Shown piece by piece: positions 9,428 through 18,150 of a stretch of DNA of 46,221 nt; the stretch's first letter is position 1, and each line of letters opens with the position of its first letter. Source of the DNA: Caryophanales bacterium. GTDB taxonomy: Bacteria; Bacillota_I; Bacilli_A; RF39; UBA660. The stretch lies in the NCBI GenBank assembly GCA_016290885.1, contig JAEEVN010000006.1, forward strand, positions 1 to 46,221. Reading direction: 5' to 3'. Below the pieces are notes generated by a model. The model searched no databases, was not told the origin of the DNA, and saw only the letters and a program-made list of their open reading frames with translations. A program made the position numbers and the translations under genes.

Positions 9428-10498
9428 TTATACAAAATTAGATAAAATTTCATTTTCTATATATAAATATTTATCATCAATAAAGATATAATCATCTTTA
9501 ACTACTAATTTACCTTCTTTAATTAATTCTTTTATATTATATAAATCAATCATATTCTTATTATATTTATTATAAAAATCATTAATATTAATACCTTTAG
9601 TCTTTCTAAAACCTAGTATTAATTCATAACTAATTTTATCTTCTATAGTTAATTCTTCTTCAAAAGTTTTATACTCATTATCTAAATAAGATAATATATC
9701 TTTACTATTAAGTATTCTTTTATTACCTATATAAGAAGCTGCTCCTACTCCAAAGCCACAATATTCTTCATTATTCCAATAAGTTAAATTATGTCTAGAC
9801 TCATATCCTTCTTTAGCGTAATTACTAATTTCATAATGATTATAATCCTTTAATCTATCATTAATTAATTTATACATATCATAATCAAGATCTTCAGATA
9901 TTTCTTTAGTGCCTTTATTATTTAATATAGTATGTTCTTCAATTATTAAAGAATAACATGATATATGAGGTACATCTAATTCTAGTAAATTATCTATATC
10001 ATTATTTAATACATTTATATCTTCAATAGATAATCCATATATTAAATCTACATTTATATTATCAAAATATTTTTTAACTAAATTAATTTTTTCTTTAAAA
10101 TTTAAATAATCTCTACCTAGATATTTTAAATTATCTTTATTAAATGATTCTATACCTATAGAAATTCTATTAACACCATATTTTTTACATAAAGATAATT
10201 TAGATTCATTTATATCTTCTGGATTAAATTCAATAGTATATTCATAATTATCATTAAGTTTAAATCTTTTACATATCTTTAATAATTCTTCAAATAAATT
10301 ATTATCTAAACTAGATGGAGTACCACCCCCAATATAAAGAGTATTTAGAATTTCTCCTTTATAATTAAGTTTAATTTCATTATCTAAAGATTTAATATAC
10401 TTAGTAACCCATTCATCATTATAATAAAACTTACAAAAATCACAGTAAGTACATATTTTTTTACAAAAAGGTATATGTATATAACAAGACTTAATCAA
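9428..10498 (-). CDS. hemW: HemW-type radical SAM heme chaperone
   Basis: A 356-residue radical SAM protein of the HemW (formerly HemN-like) family, which handles heme rather than oxidising coproporphyrinogen. The cluster motif CKKICTYCDFC places the CxxxCxxC cysteines at 12, 16 and 19. GGGTPS follows, and later HNLTYWNNEEYCGFGVGAAS, the HemW-type version of the family motif. The likely start is TTG at 10498, with AGAAGGG upstream; it overlaps the preceding stop by 8 nt. The position between lepA and hrcA matches Bacillus. No heme biosynthesis genes are in the window. Confidence 0.93.
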   Translation of the reverse strand: MIKSCYIHIPFCKKICTYCDFCKFYYNDEWVTKYIKSLDNEIKLNYKGEILNTLYIGGGTPSSLDNNLFEELLKICKRFKLNDNYEYTIEFNPEDINESKLSLCKKYGVNRISIGIESFNKDNLKYLGRDYLNFKEKINLVKKYFDNINVDLIYGLSIEDINVLNNDIDNLLELDVPHISCYSLIIEEHTILNNKGTKEISEDLDYDMYKLINDRLKDYNHYEISNYAKEGYESRHNLTYWNNEEYCGFGVGAASYIGNKRILNSKDILSYLDNEYKTFEEELTIEDKISYELILGFRKTKGININDFYNKYNKNMIDLYNIKELIKEGKLVVKDDYIFIDDKYLYIENEILSNFV

Positions 10499-12167
10499 GT
10501 GTATTACCCTTCTTCATAGCATACATATCTTTTATTTCAAATAATGTATTTGTTTGCTCAATGAAGTAATCATCAAGCCAGTTTTTAACATTATTCTTAG
10601 TATTTTCATCAACATTATCAAATGAAATATATTTATTATTTTCAATTGAAGCATTTTGCATAGTAAATTTACCACTCTTTAATTTAACTTTATCACTAAA
10701 ACTTAATAAACTAACTGGTATATAACCTCTAGTGATATGTTCTATATAATCAAAACAAGGTTTTAAGATAGCTGAGTTACCATTATCTGGTAATTTACCT
10801 ATACATCTGCCACCTACTACATCGAATAGTTTAACATTATCTTTATCATCAGTTGGTGCTAATGCTCCAAAGAATATAATGTTTCCTTTACCATAATGAA
10901 GTTCTTCTAATAAATTAGAATGTCTTTTAAATGCATGAATTCTATATTTATCTCTACTATCTCCTTGTCTCTTGTAATCAAAATTATATGGTGCAGTTAC
11001 AAGGCGTTTAACTTCTTTACCTGGTCCAAGGTTAGGGACCCCAGTAGCATCAAATTTAAAATTATTATCTGCATATACTTTTTCAAATAAATCTGTTGTA
11101 GCTCTTAAAACTGTCATTATATTCGAATTATCATATCCAGCAATATCTTTTAAGAAAGAATCACCTAAGAAGCAAATAATGCATTCTGTATCAGGTCTTC
11201 TAAAGTAATCAGAATCAAGGTCTTTAGGTTGAACACTTATTACAGGTTTTTCTGGTTTTTCTGCGTTTAACTCAACTGTATCATCAATTTTTTCTGATTT
11301 AACATATGTTAATTTTTTAGCATTTCTTGTACTAATAACACCTAATAACTTCATCTTTCCAATCATATCTGTAAACTTTGCAGGATCTTTAGTTTTTCTA
11401 AAATCATCACGTAATTCATATATTTGATCTATAGTATCAAGAGATTGTTGATTACTAGCAATTTTAGTATTTATTTCACTTAAATGTCCTTTTATTTCTT
11501 CTCTTCTTCTTTCAATAGGATTTACAGTTGGTATTGTATTCTTGCTAGAAACCCTATCCTTATTTTTAAGCATTATTTCAGCAGCATTTTTAAGATATTT
11601 AATATTCTTATCACAAAAGTCCAACATTTTTTTCAATGAATCCTTATATTTTTGGGTTAAAGTATCCTTTTCTTCTTTAGCTTGATAATCATTATTATGA
11701 AGTCTTATTGAAATATCAAAAGCCTCAGATAAATTTTGATTGTATTGATAAAATGCATTTTCACCATAAACATACTTTTGCTTAGATTCACGTGCGAATC
11801 TCTCAAACTTTCTATATTCATCGCTTGCACTAATTTGTGGCATTAGATATGCGAAATAAGAAGAAAGTTCATCACTGTTGGTATTACTTGGATCAAGTGA
11901 TAAAAGCCCATTTATTTTCTTCTTTTTTAATTCATATTCTTCTCTTGCTTCGTCTGCCATATACGAATCATTATGTAATGATATCATTTTTAGTGCACCC
12001 TCAAGTGAAACAAACTGTGGTCCATTATCTTCTTCTATATCAAATTCAGAATTCGATAGCATATATTGTTCTTTTTGCTCCTCTAATGTTTCTATTTGTG
12101 TTTCTAATCTTCCTCTTTTTGCAGCTAAATCTTTAAATGCTTCAGCTAATATTATTTCGTTATTCAT
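10491..12167 (-). CDS. Hypothetical 558-residue coiled-coil protein
   Basis: I do not recognise this family. Residues 1-60 and about 210-265 look like coiled coils, with many charged residues and no membrane segment or signal peptide. The C-terminal half (about 325-500) is more globular, with the hydrophobic stretches ECIICFLGDSFLKDIAG and GNIIFFGALAPTDDKDNVKL and a conserved-looking GGRCIGKLPDNGNS. It lies between lepA (5 nt after its stop) and hemW (8-nt overlap), so it is co-transcribed with housekeeping genes although it is not part of the usual Bacilli order. AAAGGATG precedes the ATG. A cytoplasmic structural or binding role is possible, but nothing in the sequence fixes one. Confidence 0.75.
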   Translation of the reverse strand: MNNEIILAEAFKDLAAKRGRLETQIETLEEQKEQYMLSNSEFDIEEDNGPQFVSLEGALKMISLHNDSYMADEAREEYELKKKKINGLLSLDPSNTNSDELSSYFAYLMPQISASDEYRKFERFARESKQKYVYGENAFYQYNQNLSEAFDISIRLHNNDYQAKEEKDTLTQKYKDSLKKMLDFCDKNIKYLKNAAEIMLKNKDRVSSKNTIPTVNPIERRREEIKGHLSEINTKIASNQQSLDTIDQIYELRDDFRKTKDPAKFTDMIGKMKLLGVISTRNAKKLTYVKSEKIDDTVELNAEKPEKPVISVQPKDLDSDYFRRPDTECIICFLGDSFLKDIAGYDNSNIMTVLRATTDLFEKVYADNNFKFDATGVPNLGPGKEVKRLVTAPYNFDYKRQGDSRDKYRIHAFKRHSNLLEELHYGKGNIIFFGALAPTDDKDNVKLFDVVGGRCIGKLPDNGNSAILKPCFDYIEHITRGYIPVSLLSFSDKVKLKSGKFTMQNASIENNKYISFDNVDENTKNNVKNWLDDYFIEQTNTLFEIKDMYAMKKGNTLD

Positions 12168-12172
12168 TTATA

Positions 12173-13957
12173 TCATCCTTTCAAATTTAATATTTCTAAA
12201 AATGCTTCTGGTGGTACTTCTACAGAACCTATATTTTTCATTTTCTTTTTACCTTCTTTTTGTTTTTCAAGAAGTTTCTTCTTACGAGAAATATCTCCAC
12301 CATAACATTTAGCAAGTACATTTTTTCTTAGAGGCTTAATAGTCTCTCTTGCTATTGCTTTATTATTTATAAATGCTTGAATAGGTACTTCAAACATTTG
12401 TCTAGGTATAATAGATCTTAATCTATTAACCATATTTTTACCTATATTATATGCAAAATCTTTATGTACTATCATAGATAATGCATCAACTTTTTCACCA
12501 TTTAAAAGTATATCCATTTTAACTAATTTATTAACTCTATAATCAATTAATTCATAATCAAATGATGCATATCCCTTAGTAGCACTCTTTAATTTATCAA
12601 AGAAATCATACATTATTTCAGATAATGGAAGTTCATAATGAATATTAACTCTTGTTTCATTAATATATTCCATATTCTTAAATGTACCTCTTTTATTTTC
12701 ACATAATTCCATTATTGGGCCTATATAATCAGTTGGAGTAAATATATTAGTTTTAATATATGGTTCTTCAATGTAAGATACTTTTTCTACCGGAGGTAGA
12801 TCTGATGGATTAGAGATAGAGACCATTTCTTTGTTTGTTAAATATACATTATATATAACTGATGGTGCAGTTAAAATAATATTTAAATTAAATTCTCTTT
12901 CTAATCTTTCTTTTATTATATCCATATGAAGTAGTCCAAGAAAACCACATCTAAAACCAAAACCTAATGCTTTAGATGTTTCTGGTATGAAAGTAAGTGA
13001 TGCATCATTAATAGCAAGTTTTTCTAAAGCATCTTTAAGTAAATCATATTCTCTAGTTTCTACTGGGAATATTCCTGAATATACCATTGGTTTGACTTCT
13101 TCATAACCTTTTAATGGTTCATCACATGGATCATTATCTAAAGTAATAGTATCTCCTATTTTAATATCAGATATAGTCTTAATAGAAGCACATAAATATC
13201 CTACATCTCCTGCAGATAATTTATCTACATTTACTATTTTAGGAGTAGTATATCCAAGTTCAGTTATTTCATAACTAGAATTATTACTCATAAATCTAAT
13301 TCTATCTTTTTTAGTTAAAGTACCATCAATTATTCTTATATGTACTATAACGCCTTTATAACTATCAAATACTGAATCGAATATTAATGCTTTTAATTTA
13401 CCATCTTTATTACCTTTAGGAGATGGAACTCTATCTATTATTGCATCAAGTAATTTATCTACACCTTCACCTGTTTTACCACTTGTTAGAATAATCTCAT
13501 CTCTGGTAAAACCGAATGTATTAATTAATTCATTACTAACCTTTTCTACATCACTATTAGGTAAATCAATTTTATTAATAACAGGGATAACTTCTAAATC
13601 ATTTTCTAGAGCTAAGTAATAATTAGCAAGAGTTTGAGCTTCTATTCCTTGAGTAGCATCCACAAGTAAAATAGCACCTTCACAAGCTGCTAAAGATCTT
13701 GATACTTCATAAGAAAAATCTACATGCCCTGGAGTATCTATTAAATTAAATTCATAACCTTTGTAATTAAGTCTAACAGCATTCATTTTGATAGTAATGC
13801 CTCTTTCTTTTTCTAGTTCCATATTATCTAATATTTGACTAGTCATTTCTCTTTTAGAAACATTACCAGAAAGTTCAAGCATTCTATCTGCTAAAGTACT
13901 TTTACCATGATCAATATGAGCTATAATTGCAAAGTTTCTAATTTTATCTTGATTCAT
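12173..13957 (-). CDS. lepA: Elongation factor 4 (LepA) GTPase
   Basis: A 594-residue ribosome-associated GTPase that back-translocates stalled ribosomes. GTPase landmarks: [10 protein letters not shown] near residue 14, the RGITIK switch, DTPGHVDFS and NKIDLP. After domain II and the EF-G-like domains it ends with the LepA-specific C-terminal domain, with [16 protein letters not shown] close to the end. The TGA stop falls at the family-typical end, showing that TGA terminates in this organism. It is transcribed divergently from rpsT, as in many Firmicutes. Confidence 0.99.
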   Translation of the reverse strand: MNQDKIRNFAIIAHIDHGKSTLADRMLELSGNVSKREMTSQILDNMELEKERGITIKMNAVRLNYKGYEFNLIDTPGHVDFSYEVSRSLAACEGAILLVDATQGIEAQTLANYYLALENDLEVIPVINKIDLPNSDVEKVSNELINTFGFTRDEIILTSGKTGEGVDKLLDAIIDRVPSPKGNKDGKLKALIFDSVFDSYKGVIVHIRIIDGTLTKKDRIRFMSNNSSYEITELGYTTPKIVNVDKLSAGDVGYLCASIKTISDIKIGDTITLDNDPCDEPLKGYEEVKPMVYSGIFPVETREYDLLKDALEKLAINDASLTFIPETSKALGFGFRCGFLGLLHMDIIKERLEREFNLNIILTAPSVIYNVYLTNKEMVSISNPSDLPPVEKVSYIEEPYIKTNIFTPTDYIGPIMELCENKRGTFKNMEYINETRVNIHYELPLSEIMYDFFDKLKSATKGYASFDYELIDYRVNKLVKMDILLNGEKVDALSMIVHKDFAYNIGKNMVNRLRSIIPRQMFEVPIQAFINNKAIARETIKPLRKNVLAKCYGGDISRKKKLLEKQKEGKKKMKNIGSVEVPPEAFLEILNLKG

Positions 13958-13980
13958 ACTTATTCCCTTTTTCCAAACCT

Positions 13981-13989
13981 ATTATATCA
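13981..13989 (-). promoter_or_regulatory. Extended -10 promoter of lepA
   Basis: The minus strand reads TGATATAAT about 24 nt before the lepA ATG, with AAAGGG as the ribosome-binding site in between. No clear -35 is visible. Confidence 0.6.
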
Positions 13990-14035
13990 TGTTTTTAAAT
14001 ATTATATATATAATTAATAAAATTAATAATAATTA

Positions 14036-14064
14036 TTGCATTTTTATAATATTTTTGTTAAAAT
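14036..14064 (+). promoter_or_regulatory. rpsT promoter
   Basis: -35 TTGCAT (14036-14041), 17-nt spacer, -10 TAAAAT (14059-14064) with a TGT extension. It would give a leader of about 25 nt before the rpsT start. Confidence 0.75.
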
Positions 14065-14096
14065 TATATTCGTTAAGCAAAAAGGAGGAAATAATA

Positions 14097-14333
14097 ATGG
14101 CAAATATTAAGAGTGCAAAAAAGAGAATTTTAGTAACTAAAACTAAAAAAGCAAATAATGTACCTAAAAAATCTTCTATGAAAACTGCTGTTAAAGCTGC
14201 TGTTGCTAATCCTAGCAAAGAAACAGTTAATGAAGCTTATAAAAGAATAGATAAAGCTTTAGCAAAGAATATTATTACTAAAAACAAAGCTGCTAGAGAA
14301 AAAGCTAAAGTTGCAAGTAAATTAAATAAGTAA
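14097..14333 (+). CDS. rpsT: 30S ribosomal protein S20
   Basis: A 78-residue basic protein that binds 16S rRNA early in 30S assembly. It starts MANIKSAKKRILVTKTKK and ends in a Lys/Ala-rich helix KNKAAREKAKVASKLNK, both typical of S20. An AAAGGAGG site 8 nt before the ATG fixes the start; a longer upstream frame is not real. It is one of the few plus-strand genes here and stands divergent to lepA. Confidence 0.98.
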   Translation: MANIKSAKKRILVTKTKKANNVPKKSSMKTAVKAAVANPSKETVNEAYKRIDKALAKNIITKNKAAREKAKVASKLNK

Positions 14334-14335
14334 TT

Positions 14336-14359
14336 AAATATCCATTAGGATATTTTTTT
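14336..14359 (+). terminator. rpsT terminator
   Basis: Stem AAATATCC, loop ATTA, GGATATTT followed by a T-run, directly after the rpsT stop. Confidence 0.9.
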
Positions 14360-14365
14360 AATGTA

Positions 14366-14394
14366 AAAAGACTTACAAATGTAAGTCTTTTTTT
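14366..14394. terminator. Bidirectional terminator for the miaA operon
   Basis: Stem AAAAAGACTTAC (ending at 14376) paired with GTAAGTCTTTTT around the loop AAAT (14377-14380), with runs of A and T on both sides. The stop codon of the 152-residue gene (14373-14375) lies inside the stem. It is the second hairpin in a row between convergent genes. Confidence 0.85.
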
Positions 14395-14831
14395 ATGTAA
14401 TTACTTTTTATTTGATCTGCATCAATTAAAGCATTATTAATAGTTATGTTGTCTGGGAAATGTCTTAGTTTACCAGTTGTAGGATTCTTTTTAATTTCTA
14501 CTTCCCTATATCCTTGAACATAACTTTCATATATTTCATTACGTTTTTCTTCTAATGAATCTTCATCAAGTGATTCAAATTCAGCTGGAGTAAATGCAAT
14601 ACATGTTGGTTTATCTGTAGAATTTTTAATTATATCTACTATATTATAAAATTCTTCTTTATTTAAAATACCTGCAAAAATACTAATATCAAGAACAGAA
14701 CTTTTATTTGCTTTAAGATTAAACATTTCTTTATCTATATTTTTACCTTCCATGTATATTTCAAATGTACCTTCTCCTTCATCTGGAGTTTTAAATACAT
14801 TCTTATATCCAGGTATATTTATTGTTCCCAT
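14373..14831 (-). CDS. Hypothetical 152-residue protein
   Basis: A soluble, acidic protein with no membrane segment that I do not recognise. It starts MGTINIPGYKNVFKTPDEGE with AGAGGG 5 nt upstream; this site overlaps the stop of miaA, so the two are coupled. The sequence is a mix of short strands and helices, with a charged SLDEDSLEEKRNEIYESYV segment and a C-terminal NITINNALIDADQI stretch. It is last in the mutL-tpiA-miaA operon. No catalytic motif is visible. Confidence 0.65.
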   Translation of the reverse strand: MGTINIPGYKNVFKTPDEGEGTFEIYMEGKNIDKEMFNLKANKSSVLDISIFAGILNKEEFYNIVDIIKNSTDKPTCIAFTPAEFESLDEDSLEEKRNEIYESYVQGYREVEIKKNPTTGKLRHFPDNITINNALIDADQIKSNYIKKDLHL

Positions 14832-14832
14832 A

Positions 14833-15696
14833 TTAACCCTCTAAATATTTTACTACTTCATTATATGTATTTTCAAAATTATCATAATCAGTATTAAACC
14901 ATTTAACATCATTCTTGTTATTAAACCATGTATATTGTCTTTTAGCATAATGTCTACTATTTTGTTTAATACTATCAATGATTTTTATTGCTTCATCTAA
15001 TGTTATTTTATCATCAAGATAATTGATTATTTCTTTATATCCAATTGCACTATTTAAGATCTTAGTATTTCCATATGTATCGCGTAGTTTTCTAACTTCA
15101 TCAATAAGACCTTGTTCAAACATCTTATCTACTCTAAGATTAATTCTTTCATATAATGTATCTGTATCAGTAGTAAGACCTATAAATTTAACATCATACA
15201 ATAGTTTAGGTTCTTTAGTATTATGATTAGTATTTTTTAAATAGTTTTCTAAACGTCTTCTATTATTTGGATGTATATCAACATCTTCATTAATATCTTT
15301 ACACATATCAAATAATTCTTCATTAGAAAATTCTTCTAAATCTTTTGCTTCTTTAGGAGAAAATTCATAGTCATATAATCCTGCAGTTAAATAAAGACCA
15401 GACCCACCCACTATAATTATATTATTACTGCTATAACGATATAGTAATTCTCTTAAATCTTTTTGATAATCATATACTGTATATTCTTCATCAGGATTCT
15501 TTATATCAAATAGATAATGAGGTACTCCTTCTTTTTCTTCTCTTGTTACTTTAGCAGTACCAATATCCATACCTTTATATACTTGGCATGCATCTGCATT
15601 AATAACTACTGCATTATATTTTTTAGCTAACATAATACTTAATTTTGTTTTACCAACTCCTGTTGGGCCTACAACACAAATAATCAATTTAATCAC
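14833..15696 (-). CDS. miaA: tRNA dimethylallyltransferase MiaA
   Basis: A 287-residue MiaA, which adds an isopentenyl group to A37 of tRNAs reading UNN codons. The P-loop GPTGVGKTKLS is at the N-terminus, followed by NADACQVYKGMDIGTAK and HYLFDI, and later the tRNA-binding ILNSAIGYKEI and KRQYTWF motifs. The frame opens with GTG at 15696, which overlaps the tpiA stop (GTGA); a TTG three codons later has a better placed GGTGA and is an alternative start. In many bacteria miaA is next to mutL, as here with tpiA in between. Confidence 0.96.
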   Translation of the reverse strand: MIKLIICVVGPTGVGKTKLSIMLAKKYNAVVINADACQVYKGMDIGTAKVTREEKEGVPHYLFDIKNPDEEYTVYDYQKDLRELLYRYSSNNIIIVGGSGLYLTAGLYDYEFSPKEAKDLEEFSNEELFDMCKDINEDVDIHPNNRRRLENYLKNTNHNTKEPKLLYDVKFIGLTTDTDTLYERINLRVDKMFEQGLIDEVRKLRDTYGNTKILNSAIGYKEIINYLDDKITLDEAIKIIDSIKQNSRHYAKRQYTWFNNKNDVKWFNTDYDNFENTYNEVVKYLEG

Positions 15697-16346
15697 CAGT
15701 TAATTATTATATTAAGAAATGCATCTATGTCAAGTGATGCCTTACCTACTAATAATCCATCTAATCCATCTATATTAGATAAATTAGAGATATTTTCAGC
15801 CTTAATACCACCACCATAAAGTACTGGGCATTTCTTATTAGTAACTTTATTTATTTCGTCGATAAAGTCTATTAAACCTTCTCTAGAGATAGTTTCTGAT
15901 TTACCAATAAATTCTTTTGGTTCAAATGCTATTAATAAGTTAGAAAAATCAGTAACATCTTTAATAGAATTAACTAATTCATCAATACATGTAATACAAA
16001 GTATTACTTTTAATCCTTGTTCTAGAGCATTTAATACTTTCTTATTAATATATTCATTTGATTCATTTAATTTAGTTCTTCTTTCATTATGACCTATTAT
16101 TACATATTCACATTTAAATTCTTTTAACATATCACAAGATATTTCACCAGTATTAGATCCTCCATTAAATATAGATACATCTTGACCTGCTACCTTAACA
16201 TTGTTTGTATCAAGAAGAGGTAAATATACATAAGGTGGAGCAATGACTACTTCTTTATCAGTAATACCCTCTAATTTTTCTACATATTCCTTATAATCAA
16301 TATTAATATTATTTTGTTTCCAGTTACCTACAACTAATTTTTTCAT
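15693..16346 (-). CDS. tpiA: Short, divergent triosephosphate isomerase
   Basis: A 217-residue TIM-barrel protein with the catalytic set of triosephosphate isomerase: NWKQN with K10, GHNERR with H86, and the glutamate of AFEPKEFIGKS at E142; YGGGIKAEN near the C-terminus is the phosphate-binding loop. Bacterial TIM is normally about 250 residues. The missing residues are mainly before the catalytic glutamate, and the EPKEFIGKS loop replaces the bacterial EPVWAIGTG, which recalls the short archaeal TIMs. Its place between mutL and miaA, away from other glycolytic genes, is also unusual. It interconverts dihydroxyacetone phosphate and glyceraldehyde 3-phosphate. Confidence 0.85.
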   Translation of the reverse strand: MKKLVVGNWKQNNINIDYKEYVEKLEGITDKEVVIAPPYVYLPLLDTNNVKVAGQDVSIFNGGSNTGEISCDMLKEFKCEYVIIGHNERRTKLNESNEYINKKVLNALEQGLKVILCITCIDELVNSIKDVTDFSNLLIAFEPKEFIGKSETISREGLIDFIDEINKVTNKKCPVLYGGGIKAENISNLSNIDGLDGLLVGKASLDIDAFLNIIINW

Positions 16347-16359
16347 TTTTCTTTCTCCT

Positions 16360-18087
16360 TTACATAACTCTTTTAAATAATTTATCTAATTCATATTTTG
16401 GATAATGAATTATTGTTGGTCTTCCATGAGCACAGTTATATGGATTTTTACATGTTCTTAAATCCTTTATAACTTGATTCATTTCTTCAATTGATATTTG
16501 TGTATTTGCTTGTATTGAAGAGTGACAAGCAAGTGATGCTGCTAATGAATCATTAAATCTTTCTAAATCAAAGTTCTTAGCATTATTAATTATTTTTTCT
16601 AATATATTTTTAACAAAGTATTCTTCAAAACCTTCTTTAAACCATGTTGGATGAGATCTTACTATAAAAGATGTTTCTCCAAATTCTTCTATTTCTATAC
16701 CAATATTTTTTATTATATCTATATTATTCTTTAAAGTAATAAATTCATCTTTAGTATATTCTAGATTAATTGGTATAAGAAGATTAATTCTATCTTTACC
16801 AGGATCTTTTAATAGTCTTTTAAACTTTTCATAATTAAATCTCTCTGCTGCAGCATGTTGATCTATTAAGTACATACCATCTTCATTATGACATACTATA
16901 TAAGTTCCAAGTACTGAACCAATAACAGATAATTCTGGGAAAGGTTTAGTTTCTTCTTCAGCCTTTTCATATTTAGTTTCTGGTTCAGATATTTCAAACG
17001 AAGATAAATCTAATGTTAATTCTTCATGAGTATGTACTTCTTCTTTAGGTTCTTCAGTATATTTAACTATATTTACTTCTTTAGTAGAAATATCTACACC
17101 TAAGAAATTATTATCTAATGCTTTTTCTATTAGATTAGATACTAATAGTTTTAAATCCTCAAAATTAGAAAATTTAATATCTAATTTTGATGGATGTATA
17201 TTTACATCTATTAAAGATGGGTCTGTTTCTATTTCTAAGACAGTTATTGGATATCTATTATCAGGTTTATATTTATGATAACTATCATTAATAGTTTTAT
17301 TAAGTTCTGTATTTCTAACTACTCTTCCATTAACTAAAGTAATCATGTGATTTCTATTTGATTTATTTTCATCTGGTAAAGATATATAACCATGTACTTC
17401 ATAGTCATCATTTTCTCCAGATATTTCAAGCATCTTTTTTGCTACTGTTTTACCATATATTTCATTTATTACTTTAAGTAAGTTATTAGAGCCATCTGTT
17501 TGTAATAATACTTTATCATTATTACTTAATATAAATCTTATATCAGGATGAGATAATGCGGCATGATTAATAACAGATACTATATTTGCAAGTTCACTAG
17601 GAAGTGAATTTAAATATTTAAGTCTTGCGGGAGTATTATAGAATAAATCTTTTACTTCTATAATAGTTCCTTTTCTTAAGTCTCCTTTTTCTTTAGAGAC
17701 TATTTTTCCTCCTTCTAGAGTCATTTTAATGCCTGTTTCTCCGTTGCTAGTTGTTAAGTTAACAATTGATACGGATGCAATTGAAGGAAGTGCTTCACCT
17801 CTAAAACCAAGTGTATTTATATTATATAAATCATCTTCTTTTAATAATTTACTAGTAGCATGTGTTCCAAAGCATAATACAGCATCTTCTTCATCCATAC
17901 CAGAACCATTATCTACTACTTTAATTAATTTAGTACCAGAATCTATTAATTCTACTTTTATTTCAGATGCTCCTGCATCTATAGAATTTTCAATTAGTTC
18001 TTTTACTACTGATGCGCATTTTTCTATTACTTCACCAGCTGCTATTTTATTTGCTAAGTTTTCGCTCATTATTCTTATTTTGCCCAT
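16360..18087 (-). CDS. mutL: DNA mismatch repair endonuclease MutL
   Basis: A 575-residue MutL. The start is at MGKIRIMSENLANKIAAGEV; an ATG one codon earlier is also possible, and AGGTG lies upstream. A further 31-residue in-frame extension crosses the promoter and is not real. GHKL ATPase motifs: ELIENSIDAGA, DNGSGM, GFRGEALPSIASV. The C-terminal domain has the metal-binding nuclease motif DQHAAAERFNYE (about 409-420), ACHSSIQAN and CAHGRPT, so this is the nicking type of MutL found in Gram-positives rather than the E. coli type. mutS is not in the window. The gene is 13 nt before tpiA. Confidence 0.97.
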   Translation of the reverse strand: MGKIRIMSENLANKIAAGEVIEKCASVVKELIENSIDAGASEIKVELIDSGTKLIKVVDNGSGMDEEDAVLCFGTHATSKLLKEDDLYNINTLGFRGEALPSIASVSIVNLTTSNGETGIKMTLEGGKIVSKEKGDLRKGTIIEVKDLFYNTPARLKYLNSLPSELANIVSVINHAALSHPDIRFILSNNDKVLLQTDGSNNLLKVINEIYGKTVAKKMLEISGENDDYEVHGYISLPDENKSNRNHMITLVNGRVVRNTELNKTINDSYHKYKPDNRYPITVLEIETDPSLIDVNIHPSKLDIKFSNFEDLKLLVSNLIEKALDNNFLGVDISTKEVNIVKYTEEPKEEVHTHEELTLDLSSFEISEPETKYEKAEEETKPFPELSVIGSVLGTYIVCHNEDGMYLIDQHAAAERFNYEKFKRLLKDPGKDRINLLIPINLEYTKDEFITLKNNIDIIKNIGIEIEEFGETSFIVRSHPTWFKEGFEEYFVKNILEKIINNAKNFDLERFNDSLAASLACHSSIQANTQISIEEMNQVIKDLRTCKNPYNCAHGRPTIIHYPKYELDKLFKRVM

Positions 18088-18103
18088 CATATCACCTATT
18101 ACA

Positions 18104-18109
18104 ATTATA
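18104..18109 (-). promoter_or_regulatory. Probable -10 box of mutL
   Basis: The minus strand reads TATAAT about 16 nt before the mutL start and after the upstream terminator. The -35 region is poor. Confidence 0.4.
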
Positions 18110-18120
18110 CAACAAAAATT

Positions 18121-18150
18121 AAAAAAATTAGAACATTTTGTTCTAATTTT
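18121..18150 (-). terminator. Terminator of the uvrC operon
   Basis: On the minus strand ATTAGAACA / TGTTCTAAT with a 3-nt loop and a long T-run. The TAG stop of the upstream membrane-anchored protein (18143-18145) is inside the stem. Confidence 0.88.
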
